Positions 1 through 13,297 of a DNA stretch of 64,000 nucleotides are shown piece after piece (position 1 is the stretch's first letter; every line of letters starts with the position of its first letter). The stretch lies in assembly GCA_013399115.1 (NCBI GenBank), contig VXAA01005660.1, positions 4,595 to 68,594 of the forward strand. Direction: 5' to 3'. Both the position numbers and the translations under genes were made by a program. Source of the stretch: Anseranas semipalmata (Eukaryota > Chordata > Aves > Anseriformes > Anseranatidae). The notes below the pieces were generated by a model. The model was not told the origin of the DNA and ran no database searches. It worked only from the letters and a program-made list of their open reading frames with translations.

Positions 1-385
1 TGGCCTTCTTGGCCACCAGGGCGCACTGCTGGCTCGTGGCCAACCTGTCGTCCACCAGGACCCCCAGGTCCTTCTCCGCAGAGCTCCTCTCCAGGTCATC
101 CCCCAGCCTGTACTGGTACATCTGGTTGTTCCTTCCCAGGTGCAGGACTCTACACTTGCTTTTGTTAAACCTCATCCGGTTCCTTCCTGCCCAGCTCTCC
201 AGCCTGTCCAGGTCTCGCTGAATGGCAGCACAGCCTTCTGGCGTGTCGGCCACTCCTCCCAGCTTTGTATCATCGGCGTACTTGCTGAGCGTGGACACTA
301 TCCCCTCATCAAGGTCGTCGATGAAGATGTTGAACAAGAGCGGACCCAGCACCGACCCCTGGGGAACACCGCTGGTCACAGGCCT
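1..385 (-). mobile_element. CR1 LINE fragment, reverse-transcriptase domain, runs off left edge
   Basis: Read on the minus strand, this encodes the middle of the CR1 ORF2 reverse transcriptase. It begins near 385 with [17 protein letters not shown], continues through the catalytic YADD box (269-280) followed by TKLGG, then the thumb region with FNKSKC, and ends at the window edge in [10 protein letters not shown]...[12 protein letters not shown] see no stop or frameshift in this stretch, so it is among the better preserved copies here. It is 5'-truncated at about 385, as most CR1 copies are. Open frames of 70 to 105 codons read on the plus strand across it are antisense shadows. Family assignment is secure; the subfamily is not resolved because the 3' end lies outside the window. 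Confidence 0.93.
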
Positions 386-3300
386 AAGGTGTTGCTTAGC
401 TTTGTCTACCACCCTCTGTGTGCTGTTATTATAGTCACCACACACTTTTGCTTATAGCAGGTCTGGATGAAAATACCACCTAAAAAAAGCATTAAGCAGA
501 CACTTTTTATGTTTATGCCCATCTGTTTGGCTGACCTGACACCCTTTGAGAAGTGTGGCTTCAGTGTGCATTTCAGACAGGTGTATTTGCTAGCCAAAGA
601 CTGACTTCAGAGAAGTCTGCAAAACATAAACATTTTTCCTTCCAGAAGAACCTTCTGTGTGAAAACAGCATCCGTCTGGGACAATGACGCAATTAATTGC
701 ATCTGTCAGTGGGATGTGACTGCGCCAAAGGCGCCGTCTTTTTGATGTGTCCTTTTTTTTTATGGTTTTATTTCTGAGCTTGGGATAGAGTTCATAATGA
801 GACCAAGATATGGAGAACAATTCTGGCCTCCTTTGAAGACACTGGAAGTTTTGCTAATGACTGTTTCTGTTCTTGGAGACCAGAATATTGTTTTGCTCTA
901 TGTCCTGTCCTGCTGGAAATAAAACAGCTTTCCTGATCCCCTCTTGCTTGTACTTGGAAGGAAGAGAGTTGCTTTTGTCTTGGAAATGGTTAGCATCTAT
1001 TTCAAGCATCTAGGTCCCAAACCAATTTTCTCTTCCATCACCTCAGATGGGGCTTTTGTGTCTGTTGAAGTGATGGAATTATCTTCAGCTCAAATCTTTT
1101 TTACTGTTTGTTTTTATTTCTGAATTTATTTCTATTTATTTCTCAGGATGTGTCTTAGACCTTTGCCCATGTCAAGCAACTTGGGCTCTTGTAACATCTG
1201 ACTCTTTCCAGAAGATACTGTGGCAAGTGGTCTTTGTTGTCTTGAATTAAACTGGATTCTAGCACCTTATAAATTCCCTACTCAGAACTTGATTGTCTGC
1301 CTCTGATTTAGCTTCTTATCCCTTTGTGTTATGTTAACCACTAAGAAAGAAGCCCCCAAAACCTGTAGACGTGAATTCCACCCTCATGTTACAAGAAATA
1401 ACCTAAAAATTTTGGAAGATTTGGCTTTCCAAGAATCCTGGAAAGTTTTATGATTTTGGGGATTTGGATCTAATATAGAAATTTACTGATATTAAACTAC
1501 ATATAGAAAAGTCTAACCCTGAAGTTACATTTTTTTCTCCAGTGAAGAAATGCACCAGAAGTAGAAACACTGTAATAATATTCTAGAATACCTAGTCTTG
1601 TCTTCTCACTGCAATTTCAGCCTGCTGACCCAAATGCTAAGCAACCAACTAAACGATGCCAGTCACAATGCTGCCTTCCTGGAATGAGACAAAATGAATT
1701 TCTTTCATTTGCTTTGATATATACTGAATGGTTGGCATCAATTATTTTTCTTTCTTTCTCCATCATTTTCTGGTCTTATGTGGTGTTACTAAAGGCAAAT
1801 TTGCATAGCTGGTGAACAACAGCAGATTTGTGAATCTGCCCTTGTCTCATATTATTAGCAAGAAAGTTAGTTTTATGCTAATTCTAGAATGTCTTACACA
1901 GAAAAATGTTTTGTTTGAATCAAATGTGAATGAATGATAGCTGAGATATATGCTTGCTTTGGCTTTTTCTCTCTTAGCCCTATTTACTGTTATACTTCTG
2001 GTACTAACAGTACTCCTGCTGCTATTGTTAGCTGAACAATTCTCACAGAGCTAGGTCTTGCCATGATTTTACTTCTAGTGAGTTTTAGCCGAGGATAAAT
2101 AATGCTGTGTCTTTTGAGTGCAAAACATGAGTGACAAGATTCTAACTTAAAAATATGTATATTTTAAGTTGAGTTGGTGTACAGGACTACTGTGTGAGGA
2201 GAGTGACATAATTTCTATCTTATTTAAGTATGCTTGAGATTTTTTTAACTTCTGTTTATACAAATACTGAAGGAATGTACCATAATAGTCAACCTTGAAA
2301 GAGATCATTAATTTTATTGATATAGTCATTTTTAAAATTGCTTTTGTACCTTTTTTGATTTTTTTTTTTTTTATCCATGTTTTGCTAATCAAGAATGTTA
2401 GCGTACTTCGTTTAGAGATTGGGAGCTTCTTACCCACTGCTTTTCATGGTATAAGCCTGTACCAGTTCTCTGAGTGAATGCATTGTAACCTCTCAGGTTT
2501 TGCTGTTAGGTTCTTTGCACTTCTTTTGCTTTCTCTGTAAAATTAGTGGATCACAGGGATTTTCTATGGAAAACGTATAATTTTATATTGTGGTTTCACA
2601 TCTTTCCTAAGGATGTATATTTGTATCCCATATCCCTGTAAAATCCAGCATTTGTAGCTTGGGATTTGACTTTTACTGGACCATAATAAGATAGGAAATC
2701 ATGTAATAAGTACTCATTCAAGAGTATAAAATTGTTGATATTGACATTATGAGTTTTATTTGACAAATAGTCATATTCTCCATTTTTATTACTACAGTTT
2801 CATGGGCAAAATGATTTCAGGTGTGATTTTGTGTAATGATATACTCTGAGTACAAAATTCCTCGTTTAATCATCTGTCTAGATAGGCATATTATGAAGTT
2901 AAATATCTAAGTGATAATATTGTGTGTGCCTCCACATAATTGTAGGCACCTGTAGTATATGAGTGCCAAAGCAAAGGCAAAGTTTTAAAAAAATCTGTAG
3001 TTCTTTTTATCACTCATTAAAAAGGCTGGAAACTAATGTACTCTCTCATTTTGGAAAATGCATACTGTGCAAGTGAATTTATATTCTAAGTGAGAAATAC
3101 CTCTCACCACATGAACTTCCAGGCTAATAGCCTCAGCAAAATGGGTATAGAATTTTTTTCCTGTAATAGTAATAACATTTGCAGAGGTGAAATTGTCAAG
3201 ATAGCTATTAATACCCCCAAATTAAATCTTACTTATAATCTTCACCATGCTGAAGACAGTTCTTGATATATCCTTCAGGAAATCCATACAAAGTATGTAG

Positions 3301-5507
3301 CCTTGTTTATGTCTGCCCAATTGCAGCAAAGGTGCACACTTCTTTCTCTCCCTCACTTTATCTAGTCTTTGGCAGTTGGAAATTTTTGATAACACTATGA
3401 AAAAAATTTTTATGCACATCTCAAGCTAATGCAATGACATCCTGACTAAGTTTTATTCATATGTGTTAATTAGAAAGGCCCAATTCAGTGCACTTGTTTG
3501 GGATTTGCTGACAAAGAGACATTGCAGCAACTGCCAAAGTTAATGTTGGAAAAAGAGAAATGGATGCAGTGGATTTATAGTTAGACATATGTGGGAAAGG
3601 AAAACCTGAGTTCTGTTTTATTTCTCCAGTTAGTATGTAGGTTTTAAAGAATAGCAAACTGAAGCCATTTGTAAGCAAACTCAGTGACACTAATTACTGA
3701 CTAATAAATTACTTGAATTATATATATATATATTATGTATCAGTATACAGGTGTCTATTTAACATGTAGATGTTTCGATGTCTGCAAAGCTCAACAGTGA
3801 TTGAAAGGATCTAAAATATTTTCGATATTTAGAACACTGAGGAACCTGGTTCCCCTCCACATGTCTACGTTGAAAATTCCTGTGAAAAATTTCAACACTG
3901 ATTTTGGTGAGACTTTTCATGCACTGAAGGACTGTGCTAATGCAATGGAGAGGAGGAATTAAACCTCCATAGCAGTATGTTGCTTGACTGCCTTCTGTTT
4001 GATGTAAACAATTAAGCAGTTATAATTTTCGATAACTGTTATCATCTGTCTGTCTCTCTCATGTACTAGAGATGGTCTGTGTGGTTCTGATAACATAAGA
4101 GCTAGTTTAAATCTTTACTTGAACCTCAAGACAAATGTTAGTTGGTGTTTGAATACTTTTGTTTTAATTATTTTGTCTTCCACATCTTTTTCAAAACACT
4201 TGTTCCAATAAGGAATGCAGTTCTTTAATGTTGCTAAGCTGGGCACAAGAGATACTTGAATATTTGAAAGAAAACCTTTCTTTCTTGGAATTCTATCTCT
4301 TTGCAAGCCTAGATTTTATACACTTCTAAAAGAGCATGAAAAACAGGCAGAAGTTTATGAGTTTTTTTAATGTAATATAGAATAATAAATGTATAATGGT
4401 TGGAAGGGAGCAACATACATATAATGCAACTCAAATGGTATTGGCATTCAGCATTAGTTTGTAGTTTCAGTACTGAATCTCCTGAATTCTAGATGTATGC
4501 GTGTGTGCATTTAGTGTGTGCCTGTGCCTAAAAACTTGCAGAAGTAGGTCCTTTAACATTACAACAATCTGAAGACATAAGTCAGATAAAATTACACATT
4601 TCCAGACTATGTTAATGAAAATGTTAAATAATTCACAGGAATAATTTCATAGAAAATAGTTAAAATAGGTTTTGTGAAATTTATTTTTGGTTTTGTAATA
4701 TGCCTGCTCCCATTTTTGAAAATTGTAATTTAAAATGTATAATTCAGTAATGCTTGTAGGAGTTATTACCCTGGATTAATACTTTGGCATTTTGGAATGT
4801 TCTGTGTAAAACTTTAATGCCCCTGTTTTTATTAAAGTCATTTCAGCAAAAAATCAGTCCTGCTGTTTGAGAGATCTTCACATCTACTAAACTAAGTCTA
4901 AGAGGTAAATGAATATGATGCAAAAAGTGGTGTTTTACCTTCTCCCATGCAAAAGTAAATGATTATTTAAGTCATTATATGGCAATGCCTTAACAGTTTG
5001 AAAAGTAATACTAGTTTCAAAAGTCTTACCACTTTCATGACTGGGCATATTGTAAGGGTTTGGGGGTGGTGATGAATAAGTGCCAGTATGTGCTGCATTT
5101 ATTACTGTAAATTTAATTTCTACTTGACAACTCTTAAAACCTAACCCTCATTTACCATAATGTAAGTAAGAAGTAACTCTACTGACAGTGGTTTAATTGC
5201 TGAAATGCTCTGAAGCTGATTTGTGTCCACAGAGTAGAAGGAAAGCTGTGCTAGTTAAATCTGCATAACTCTTGGGTATAAACAAGGCCCAAGGTGTAAA
5301 TATGTGTGGAAACTGAAACAGTTCCTGCTGGCTATGTTTAAACCACTGACAATTGCTGTGCATAGTCTTATTTCAGTTTTGAATGGCTTATTTTAATTTT
5401 CTGTGAAGTATAGATTTGAGATAAAATTAATGAAAACAAAAAAGCCAACCAGATTAAAATATCAAAGGCCAACAACTTCTTGGTTTGTGTTAGCAAGAAT
5501 ATAGCCA
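386..5507. other. Anonymous AT-rich DNA, no gene seen
   Basis: About 5.1 kb with no recognisable gene or young repeat. Open frames are all under 100 codons and have low-complexity or hydrophobic composition expected of AT-rich DNA. A short (AT)n run lies at 3719-3733 and T/A homopolymers occur near 2360. I see no CpG-rich promoter. Confidence 0.6.
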
Positions 5508-5547
5508 GCAGCTCCAGGGAAGTGATTGCAGCTCCAGGGAAGTGATT
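5508..5547 (+). repeat. Exact 20-bp tandem duplication
   Basis: The unit GCAGCTCCAGGGAAGTGATT occurs twice head-to-tail with no mismatch, at 5508-5527 and 5528-5547. The second copy runs directly into CR1 homology (the SREVI-PLY part of ORF2), so the duplication arose within or at the edge of that CR1 copy. Perfect identity inside an otherwise decayed element suggests a recent slippage or repair event. Confidence 0.9.
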
Positions 5548-6033
5548 TCTTCTGTTTGGCACTTGTGAGACTGCATCTGGAGTATGGTGTCCTGTTCTGG
5601 GTTCCAGAATACAAGGCACTGACGTATGGGAATGAGTCCATTGAAGGGTTATCAATGATGGTCAGGGGAGTGGAGCACTTGACATACAAGGAGAGAATTG
5701 GGTTTGTTCATCCTGAAAAAGAGAACGCTCAGGAGCGACCTTATTGCTGCCTATGCTGTCTTATTGGAATATGCAGAGAAGATGGAGCCAGATTCCCCTT
5801 GGTGGTACACAGTGGTAGGATGATATGCAAAGCACAGAAGTTGGAATATGGAGAAAACTGATTAAACAAGGAAATACGTTTTCTTCATGATCCAATTTAG
5901 GAACAGGTTGCCCAGGAAGACTGTGGAACACCTTTGGAGGTGTTCAAGGCATGGCATGAGCAACCTCATCTAATGAGACCTGTTTTGAGCAAGGGTTTGG
6001 ACTAGATACCTCAAGCCTATATGATTCTGTGAG
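5528..6033 (+). mobile_element. Old CR1 LINE fragment, ORF2 C-terminus and 3' end
   Basis: Plus-strand CR1 relic. The sequence follows the CR1 ORF2 C-terminal plan: a degenerate LRLHLEYGVLFWVPEYK block, a GVEHLTYKERIG block, an EDGARFPLVVHSGR block, and a terminal part with GTGCCCAGGAAG-like sequence (RLPRK). It then runs into the 3' UTR (actagata...) and ends in ATGATTCTGTGA at about 6021-6032, a CR1 octamer-type terminus. Several frameshifts and stops show it is long dead. It is more diverged than the copies at 14957 or 25612. Only the last ~500 bp of the element is present. Confidence 0.85.
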
Positions 6034-7013
6034 TCTAGGAAAACATGATACTTGGAAACCAAATGAGCATCCATACTGTACTCTGCTTTGGCTTCACAAA
6101 GCTATCTTAAAACCACTGTAAGTGTAATTTATGTGTAGATGGGGTCTTCAGTGAAGTTTTTTCCCTTAATTTATCAAGCTTGGAGATAACAAGAAGGTAC
6201 TTGCAGGTCAGCTTGCAAGAATAGAAACTTGGAGGAGAGAAACTTGGAGGGCTTTCTCCTCATTAGAATGTCATGCTCAAACAGTGTTCTTGATTTAGTA
6301 ACTGTGACTGTAGGACCTTCCCAAACTGATGAAAGGTACCAGAGAGGTGGGGAGCAGGGGAGTAATTTAGAAAAGAAAAAAAGAGTATGAAGTTTCCCAA
6401 CTTTATTATTAACATAGCACATGTAATTTCTATGAAAAACTGAGTAAGGCTGGACACTCTGTCCTGGTCCTGCCCTCAGTATCCTGTTCAGGTTCCCTGA
6501 GCTCTGGACTTCATCCTTCTCCAAGCACGAACAGGAATTTACAGTTTATATTCTTTTGTTGGATGACCAACACTTGTTCCAAATTTCTTTTCAGAGGGAG
6601 CCTAGATCACCATAGATGTTTCCTCAACCTCATCTTGTAGAAACAAAAAAACACATAGACACAGCATTCTTCTGTGACCTGGGACTCCTTGCACATCAAG
6701 GATGATATCACTAATGGACCAGAAAGCAGATCCTTCATTCTCTGCAGATCATGCTTCAGTTTTCTGAGGTAGACATGAGTAAGCATTTTTTCATTTCAAC
6801 TGTCCAGAGATGTACATTAGATGTTAATTCACTGCCACTTCTGTTGAGGTGGGATGCAATGACTTCTTTTTAGCAATAAATATGTATATATACAAGCATA
6901 CATGAAAAAGCATTGGAAATACTGGAGTTTCACTTAATTACTTGTTCAATATATTTTGCCAATAAACTATATATTGACAATATATATATATTTTTTTTTC
7001 TGCTGTCTTTCAG

Positions 7014-7044
7014 GGTGCCAGGGCACACTGAAACCTTGTTTGAG
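7014..7044 (+). other. Possible 31-nt microexon, unidentified
   Basis: A long pyrimidine tract ending in TTTCAG (to 7013) is followed 31 nt later by GAG|GTAAGA, a near-consensus 5' splice site at 7045. Both signals are strong and two of the three frames are open. With 31 nt no protein family can be recognised, and such pairs occur by chance. It could equally be a non-coding exon. Confidence is low; RNA evidence is required. Confidence 0.15.
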
Positions 7045-9940
7045 GTAAGATGACATTTAATTAAAAATGAGCTGTGATACTTTTCATTGTTCCAGGCTTT
7101 TCTGGGAGTCAGTTTCCTGTTGTTTCCACATAAGGACAGAGGTAAACATTTCTGCTCTAATAAGAAGGATTAGGGTTGCAAACAACAAAACCAAAAAAAT
7201 GGGTAATAATGGAATATTTTTGAGTCACTTTGTGGTATAAATTGAACCATTGTAATATTGCTGACCTTTATCTCATTTTAACAAAGGCAGAAGGCAGCAG
7301 GCACTATATGACTCACTTAACCTCTTAGAGCATGCCAATGTTTTTCACCATGCCCACTTTCAGAAGGGGAGAAGGAACATTAATGCTTTACAGTGTAAAC
7401 ATTCTGCCTGATTCTGACGTGGTGCACAGGGCAGGCAGCCCCTGCCTTGCAATAGGTGTCATTTCACATAGGTCATGTTAATTGCATTGCTTAGGTGAGG
7501 AATTTAACAATAAATTCTGACATGCGATCAGGAAAAATTCTGCTGGAAATGATGAGCTTGAAAGATCACAGCGAATCTTTGCCATGAATTTCTTCCTGCA
7601 CCTGGTGTTTGAGCAGCAGAAAAGAGACAGGCATACATCAGAGGGTACTGTATTTTAAAATCAGTCTTTTTTAACTCTTTTCATTTTCTTTGTTGCAGAA
7701 ATGCAATGTAATGAAACAATGGGTAGAATTTCATTTTCTTAAACCATCAGATTTATTCCTATATATCTGAAATAGGCATTACGTTTTCTTTGTGCTTAGA
7801 TTTGTAGTATTTCACCAACACTGGGTGAAAACATCACTAGTAGGAGACATGAAGGTAGAAGCCTAAGGCAGTTAAAGCTTTTGAATCAAGGGAAATGTCA
7901 GTAATGCTCTTGACATCTATCCAGTAGTATCCTGGAAATTTCTACTTTCCCTTTCCTGTACAAAATGTATTCAGAGAAATGCTTCTGAAACTGAGTGCTT
8001 CACAGAATGTGTTCAGCTGGTATTGGAAAAGATTTGCTTTTCTTACCTGGTCAGAAGAAATGCAGTCCCTCTTTCCTATGCCTTTGTTAGAAATAGTTCA
8101 ACTGACCTATTTAAATGAAACTTTATTTCATCAGTGTTTTCCTAATCATCTCTTGTTTCTGTCTTTTGTTCTTACAGTTTGTTTTTTTTTCTTCTAAACA
8201 ATTGAGCTATTGTTTTTTACTGAAAGGTGAAGAATAACAGTGATATTAGGAATAAGGATTTTGCCTTATTTTGAGTCAAGTCAAAGGCTACCTCTTGCAT
8301 GCTTTGGACTAGAGCCATTATCTGATCACAGCCCAATTCCTGAGCCAAGTAATTGAACCTGGCTCTGAGATGTTGTCAGCTATAAGCTGAACTATCCAGA
8401 ACTGTGGCTGCATCCAGAACTATACACCTGCATTATATCTAAATTAAGTTTATTATTCTAGTACCTTGTGTTAGAGATCCTTGAAACTCTCCCTAACACC
8501 TTGCAGAAAATGTTTGGATGAACTAATGAAATATTCTCACTTTTTTGATAAAAAAGCTGAAATACTTTCACAAGAGTTTCTAAGCATCTGAAATGAAAAC
8601 AAATTAAGCATCTGCCAGGTGCTTTGAAGCTGCAATTGCACTTCAATTTTAGCACCTACTAGTTGTTGAACTCACTGTTTTTCTGTCTTAAAGAACTGTT
8701 CCAAGACACTTTTATAAAAGAATTAATAGGTTTACTTTGTATTGCATTCTCTAACTAAGCAGTGAATAAAGTAGAAAAAGTTTGCCAGCTTAGGAATTCC
8801 ATTAAGTAATATAGCTTTCAAAGGTCCATTTGGACCTTTGAAGTAATGGAAGAATGCTTCTCTCCCCATCCTGCAATGAAGCTACATTGCTGTAGAGGTA
8901 CAAATGCTTGTATTACAACAGGAAAATTGGAACAGTGTTCAAGAGATGGAATCTGTGTGTGACTACACCTTTGATTTTTGCTTTTCTAGTATTCTCAAAA
9001 TGCTTTATTTCATGATGAAAAAACTTACTGGGAGGGGGTGCTGTAAGGGGCCTAAGCTGCATAGGCAAATACTAAGTTACTAAGGGTTTGATCCTGCAGA
9101 TATTAGAGCAGATGAGTAACTTTACTTGTATGGAGTTCTGCTAGCTTTATGAGATGTATGCAACTGACAAAAATTGCATGTATGTGTGGATACGTGCAAA
9201 GGTGGATCAAAATTAATGCTGAATCATTCTAATAGAAAGTGTGCACATTGGTTAGGTTGTGCAGGTGTAGTATAATCACTCCAATACTTTAGATACATTC
9301 ATTTTTTTCTACTTTTGTTTTACCTACACAGTCTCAAAGTAGAGCACATTTAGAAAATTAATAACTTACTAATCAACAAAAGGTCTAGTTAGTCAAGCTA
9401 TTTTTTATTATAATCAGTACAGGATGCTTAATGAGAGATATAAAAAGTGGGCAAATATGGAGTGACATACACTCTTAAGTATTGGCCATTAGGCACAAAA
9501 ATATATTTTTCATCTTTGATTTCTTGCATTGAAGGAGTACACGGATAATGACAGATAGTCTCTTGCTTGGATATATAGGCAAATTTTTCTTCTCTCCTTT
9601 TTCTGTTTTATGTCTGGACAACTGTTGTGTGTCCTCCATCTTCCTGGGACGATTGCTATTTTTGTCATTCTTTGGGAAGACTGAATTTTGTGTGCAGAGC
9701 AATTTCACCACTCCTTTGAGTTCCTCTAGTCTTGTGTTTGGAAACTAGGTGTGATAATTAACTGTATGGGTAAGAAAGCAACAGAATAATTGGTGAGGAA
9801 TTTTAAAACTAGACCAATTCTTCATACAAATGTTTATGTTGTGCTTGAAGGTTTTTTTTTTTTTGTACAATATTATCAGCACAACACTATAGACCAAATA
9901 TCTAATCCGTAGCAGAGGTCTTCATTTCAGCCACTGTGCA

Positions 9941-10150
9941 TCAGAGGTAAAACCTTGGACAGCTAGCAATCCAGTACATATGCTTTCCAAGGATCATGTG
10001 TCGGAAGTATGTCTCTTTGTATTTATCATCAGAAAAGAGGGGAATAAACCAATTCTTCTCAAATAATTTTCTCCTCAGCCACTCAAAATTATCCATTTCC
10101 TCATGTATTCTGTTAACATAGACAGCACATTGCAGTATCCGGTGAGACAA
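9941..10150 (-). other. 69-codon minus-strand open frame, unassigned
   Basis: A minus-strand open frame rich in Trp, Phe, Tyr and Lys, including NFEWLRRKLFEKNWF and ending in CPRFYL followed by TGA. It starts only at a non-ATG codon (TTG). The sequence upstream lacks a pyrimidine tract, so it does not look like a spliced exon. It could be a pseudogene fragment or chance. No family recognised. Confidence 0.12.
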
Positions 10151-12732
10151 CTAGATTTTTCTTTCCCTGAATGCAGCAAGTGTTGACCTTGGGTTTTTTA
10201 TCTGCTTTTCAGAAATTCATGCCTCTGAGAAGAATGGGCCTCTGTGAATTATGGTAGGAAAAAAAAAATCTAAGGCTGAAATGTTCATAAATAAAGTATT
10301 TTGTTAGAAAAAAAGAATTAGGGAAAAAAAATTAAATCAAACAGAAGTGGTCTAAAAGTAAAGCCTTCCAGGAAGGTCAAAACCTCTACCATCAGAGAAG
10401 AAGTATGCAGTAGTCAGAGCTGCAGATATGCTAGCCCCATATTGCACAGCTCCAGCTTGTCATATTCACTGAATATCCCATATCACAAGAGCAGTAAGGG
10501 CTTCTTTATTTCCTCATTTGAAGCCTAGTACTGCTTCTTGCAGTCATGTAGCATAGTATGCTGCTGTATGCATTTTCTGCAAGTTCAAGAGTCTGTGAAG
10601 CTTCATTCATAGCACTAAATTTCACTCAGCTGTCATTAATTCTTGACTTCTCAGTAATATCAAAGGGTAATGTTTTGTGTGTTACATAGTTACAGTTGAC
10701 ATCAGTTCTTCAATACATGAAAGAGAAAGGAGAAAAGATGGTGTGGTGTGTTTTATTTTCTCTCTAAAATCACTGTTGTGGATTTTTGAGGTCTGGAATT
10801 CAATGAGAACTGGAAGTAGCTCTTAGATAAATGGGAGAGATATATACACAATTATCCCTGAAATGCTAGAGGACTAGGAGGTTTTCTTTGCAGCCATTGA
10901 TATTCCCAAAAATTCCCACTTGGAAGAACTAGCTCAGCTTGCCTCTGGGTATACAGTGTTAAGCTGCATTTGAAAGTGGTTGTTGAGCATTGTCAGTAGC
11001 CAATAGGTATAACACAAGAAGATACCTTTCTGAAGAACAGGTGGCAGCCGTTGCTTTATTCTGATCACCCTAAGATGCTGTTGAACAATTTGATTATCCA
11101 TTTTAATAGCAAAATGTAAATTCTTGCAAGTTTGTGATGAAAATCATCCAGCAGTATGTCCCTACTGAAAATGTGAGCTATAGAGGAACAATGCAAGAAG
11201 ACTCCTTTTTTTTCAAGTTCTCTGTCTGATGCTGAACATCACACCCTGTGCTCATCTCTGTCCAAAACCTGTGTGAGTGAAATTTTATTACTACTGAAAT
11301 CAAAGGCAAAACTCCTGCTGATGTTGCTGGGCCAGAGTTTGAGCAGTCCTAACCAAGTTACAAAGAGCCACAGGAATGTTCCTTCTTTTGAACTGTCTGA
11401 CAGAAATAGTGAGCCATGGTGACACATGGGGAAATCTATCCAAAAGTAGCACAGAAGTCAATGTCTGTAATTGGAGGAACCTCAGAAAGCTTAGAAGGTA
11501 AGAGGTCAGCTGCTTACTTTGGAAAAATATGAGCTCAGAGTTATTAAGGCCTGTTTATGACTCTTCATAATCTTCATACATCAGCTTCAGCCTAACTGGC
11601 AACAGAAACGCAGACTGCAGTGGGCAACCTGAGGTCCTCATTGATTTTGTGGTAGTCTAGTTAGAAAAGACAGAACTGTGGCACCACGCTGATGTTTTTC
11701 TGACAGCATGTATGATTCAGAATATCTGCTTAAATACTGAAAACAAGACTGCTCCTCTAATTTAAGATATGTGTGTGAGCTAGTTGTGCAGTCTTCCTTA
11801 TGGTCAATGGAGAGAAGAATACAGTGGTAGGGCGCGGCTCATGATCAGGTGTGTATCCTAGGATGGGATAACTATACCTTGATGTGCCTGCTTCTGCTTA
11901 TTGACTACAGAGGAGCTCTAGGCAGCCATCTTAGATGTGGATGTCTGTTCAGTAGACTTGTAAGGATTAATGAGAACTAGCTGTATCCTTAAGACTGACT
12001 TACAGGCATTTCTAAATGCTTACTGTGACTTTTTAGTTCTGTTTAATTCTCGTTTTTGCTGATTATACCTGTATATTATAGCAAAGCATGAGTGCCTTCC
12101 ACACTAATTTTGGAAACAGGATGAAACACGACATAAATCTTCCATATTTTCATAGTACAATAGTTTTCTCTTTCCATTGTCATTTGAATGAAACAGAAAC
12201 TAATGTGACTTTTTTTTTTTTTTTTCAGTTTCTAATTAGACTGTTGTAATACTCTAAATACTTTTAAGATTAGCATAGTAAGGATGCTTATACTGAGGAT
12301 TACTGTCCCAGGAATTGCACTGTATGGTTGGGTATTAATCACTACCACTCACTGATATCTTGAGATCCTTCTGAGTTCATTCTTTCTACAGCCCAACTTG
12401 CTGACATCTTTTAATGTAGTAACAATAGATGTTCTGTTGCTTTATTCAGATGATTAATGAAAATATCTAGCAGTACTGTGCAGACCAGTGTGGAGCCCTG
12501 TTAACTACATAGCAGTAATATAATTATTAGTTTTGCAACTTTTGTAGCTTTTGACCTTGGTTTCCTAGCTTCCTTACAAAAATGGTACATAAGATCATGC
12601 CAAAATCTTTATAATTTATAGATTTTACTGCCTTTCCATTATTCACAGGCCATGTAATTCTGCCAAAGACGCACATTACATTGGTTTAATATGACTTATT
12701 CATAAAGCATCAGTCTTAGCTGTTATTTATTT

Positions 12733-12749
12733 TGTGTGTGTGTGTGTGT
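12733..12749 (+). repeat. (TG)n microsatellite
   Basis: About eight TG units inside the ancient CR1 relic; a secondary expansion in dead LINE sequence. Confidence 0.85.
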
Positions 12750-13256
12750 TATCTTTGTGCTTACAATTTTGTTTATCCTAGCACTTTTCTACAAATTAAT
12801 GTTGATTGAAAATTCCCCTGATTTTTTCCCCACCTTTTATAAAGATATGGCCTATGTTTCTTCTTCTAGTCATTGGCTATTATGTTTTCCCTTGAGGTCC
12901 TACAGATAGTAATTTAATTGTTGTGAGGCCACTTCAGCCTTTAACTATGTTTGTATGAAATTCATCCAAACTGTGCAGTTTGAGAATATCTAATTTAGCT
13001 GAGAATATTTAATTCCTTCTCTTTTAGGCTGAACTCCTATGCTGTTAATACAATCTCAAATAAAATTGGGCAATTACCATAGTTAATGTCTTTTTTTTTC
13101 CCCTTACACTTTACTAAACTTTTCTGTTTTCCAGTGCCCCATGTCAGTAGTTTTCTCTCTGTCTTTAGTAGTGGACCCATGCTATAATTCTTTTTCCCAT
13201 AGTACTAACAAAGTTTTATCTCATTAGCCTTGGTATCCTCTGTTTTGTGTTTTGGT

Positions 13257-13297
13257 CTGTTGTTGTTTTTGTTGTTGTTGTTGTTTGGTTGTTTGTT
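13257..13297 (+). repeat. Interrupted (TTG)n microsatellite
   Basis: Repeated TTG/TGTT units, imperfect, inside the ancient CR1 relic. Probably a secondary expansion. Confidence 0.8.

Larger units (their letters stand above)
6034..12384. other. Anonymous DNA, no gene recognised
   Basis: About 6.3 kb of unique-looking AT-rich sequence. An (AT)n/T10 tract lies near 6980-7003. Two items are listed separately: a possible microexon at 7014-7044 and a minus-strand open frame at 9941-10150. Other open frames are short and show no domain pattern. Confidence 0.55.
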
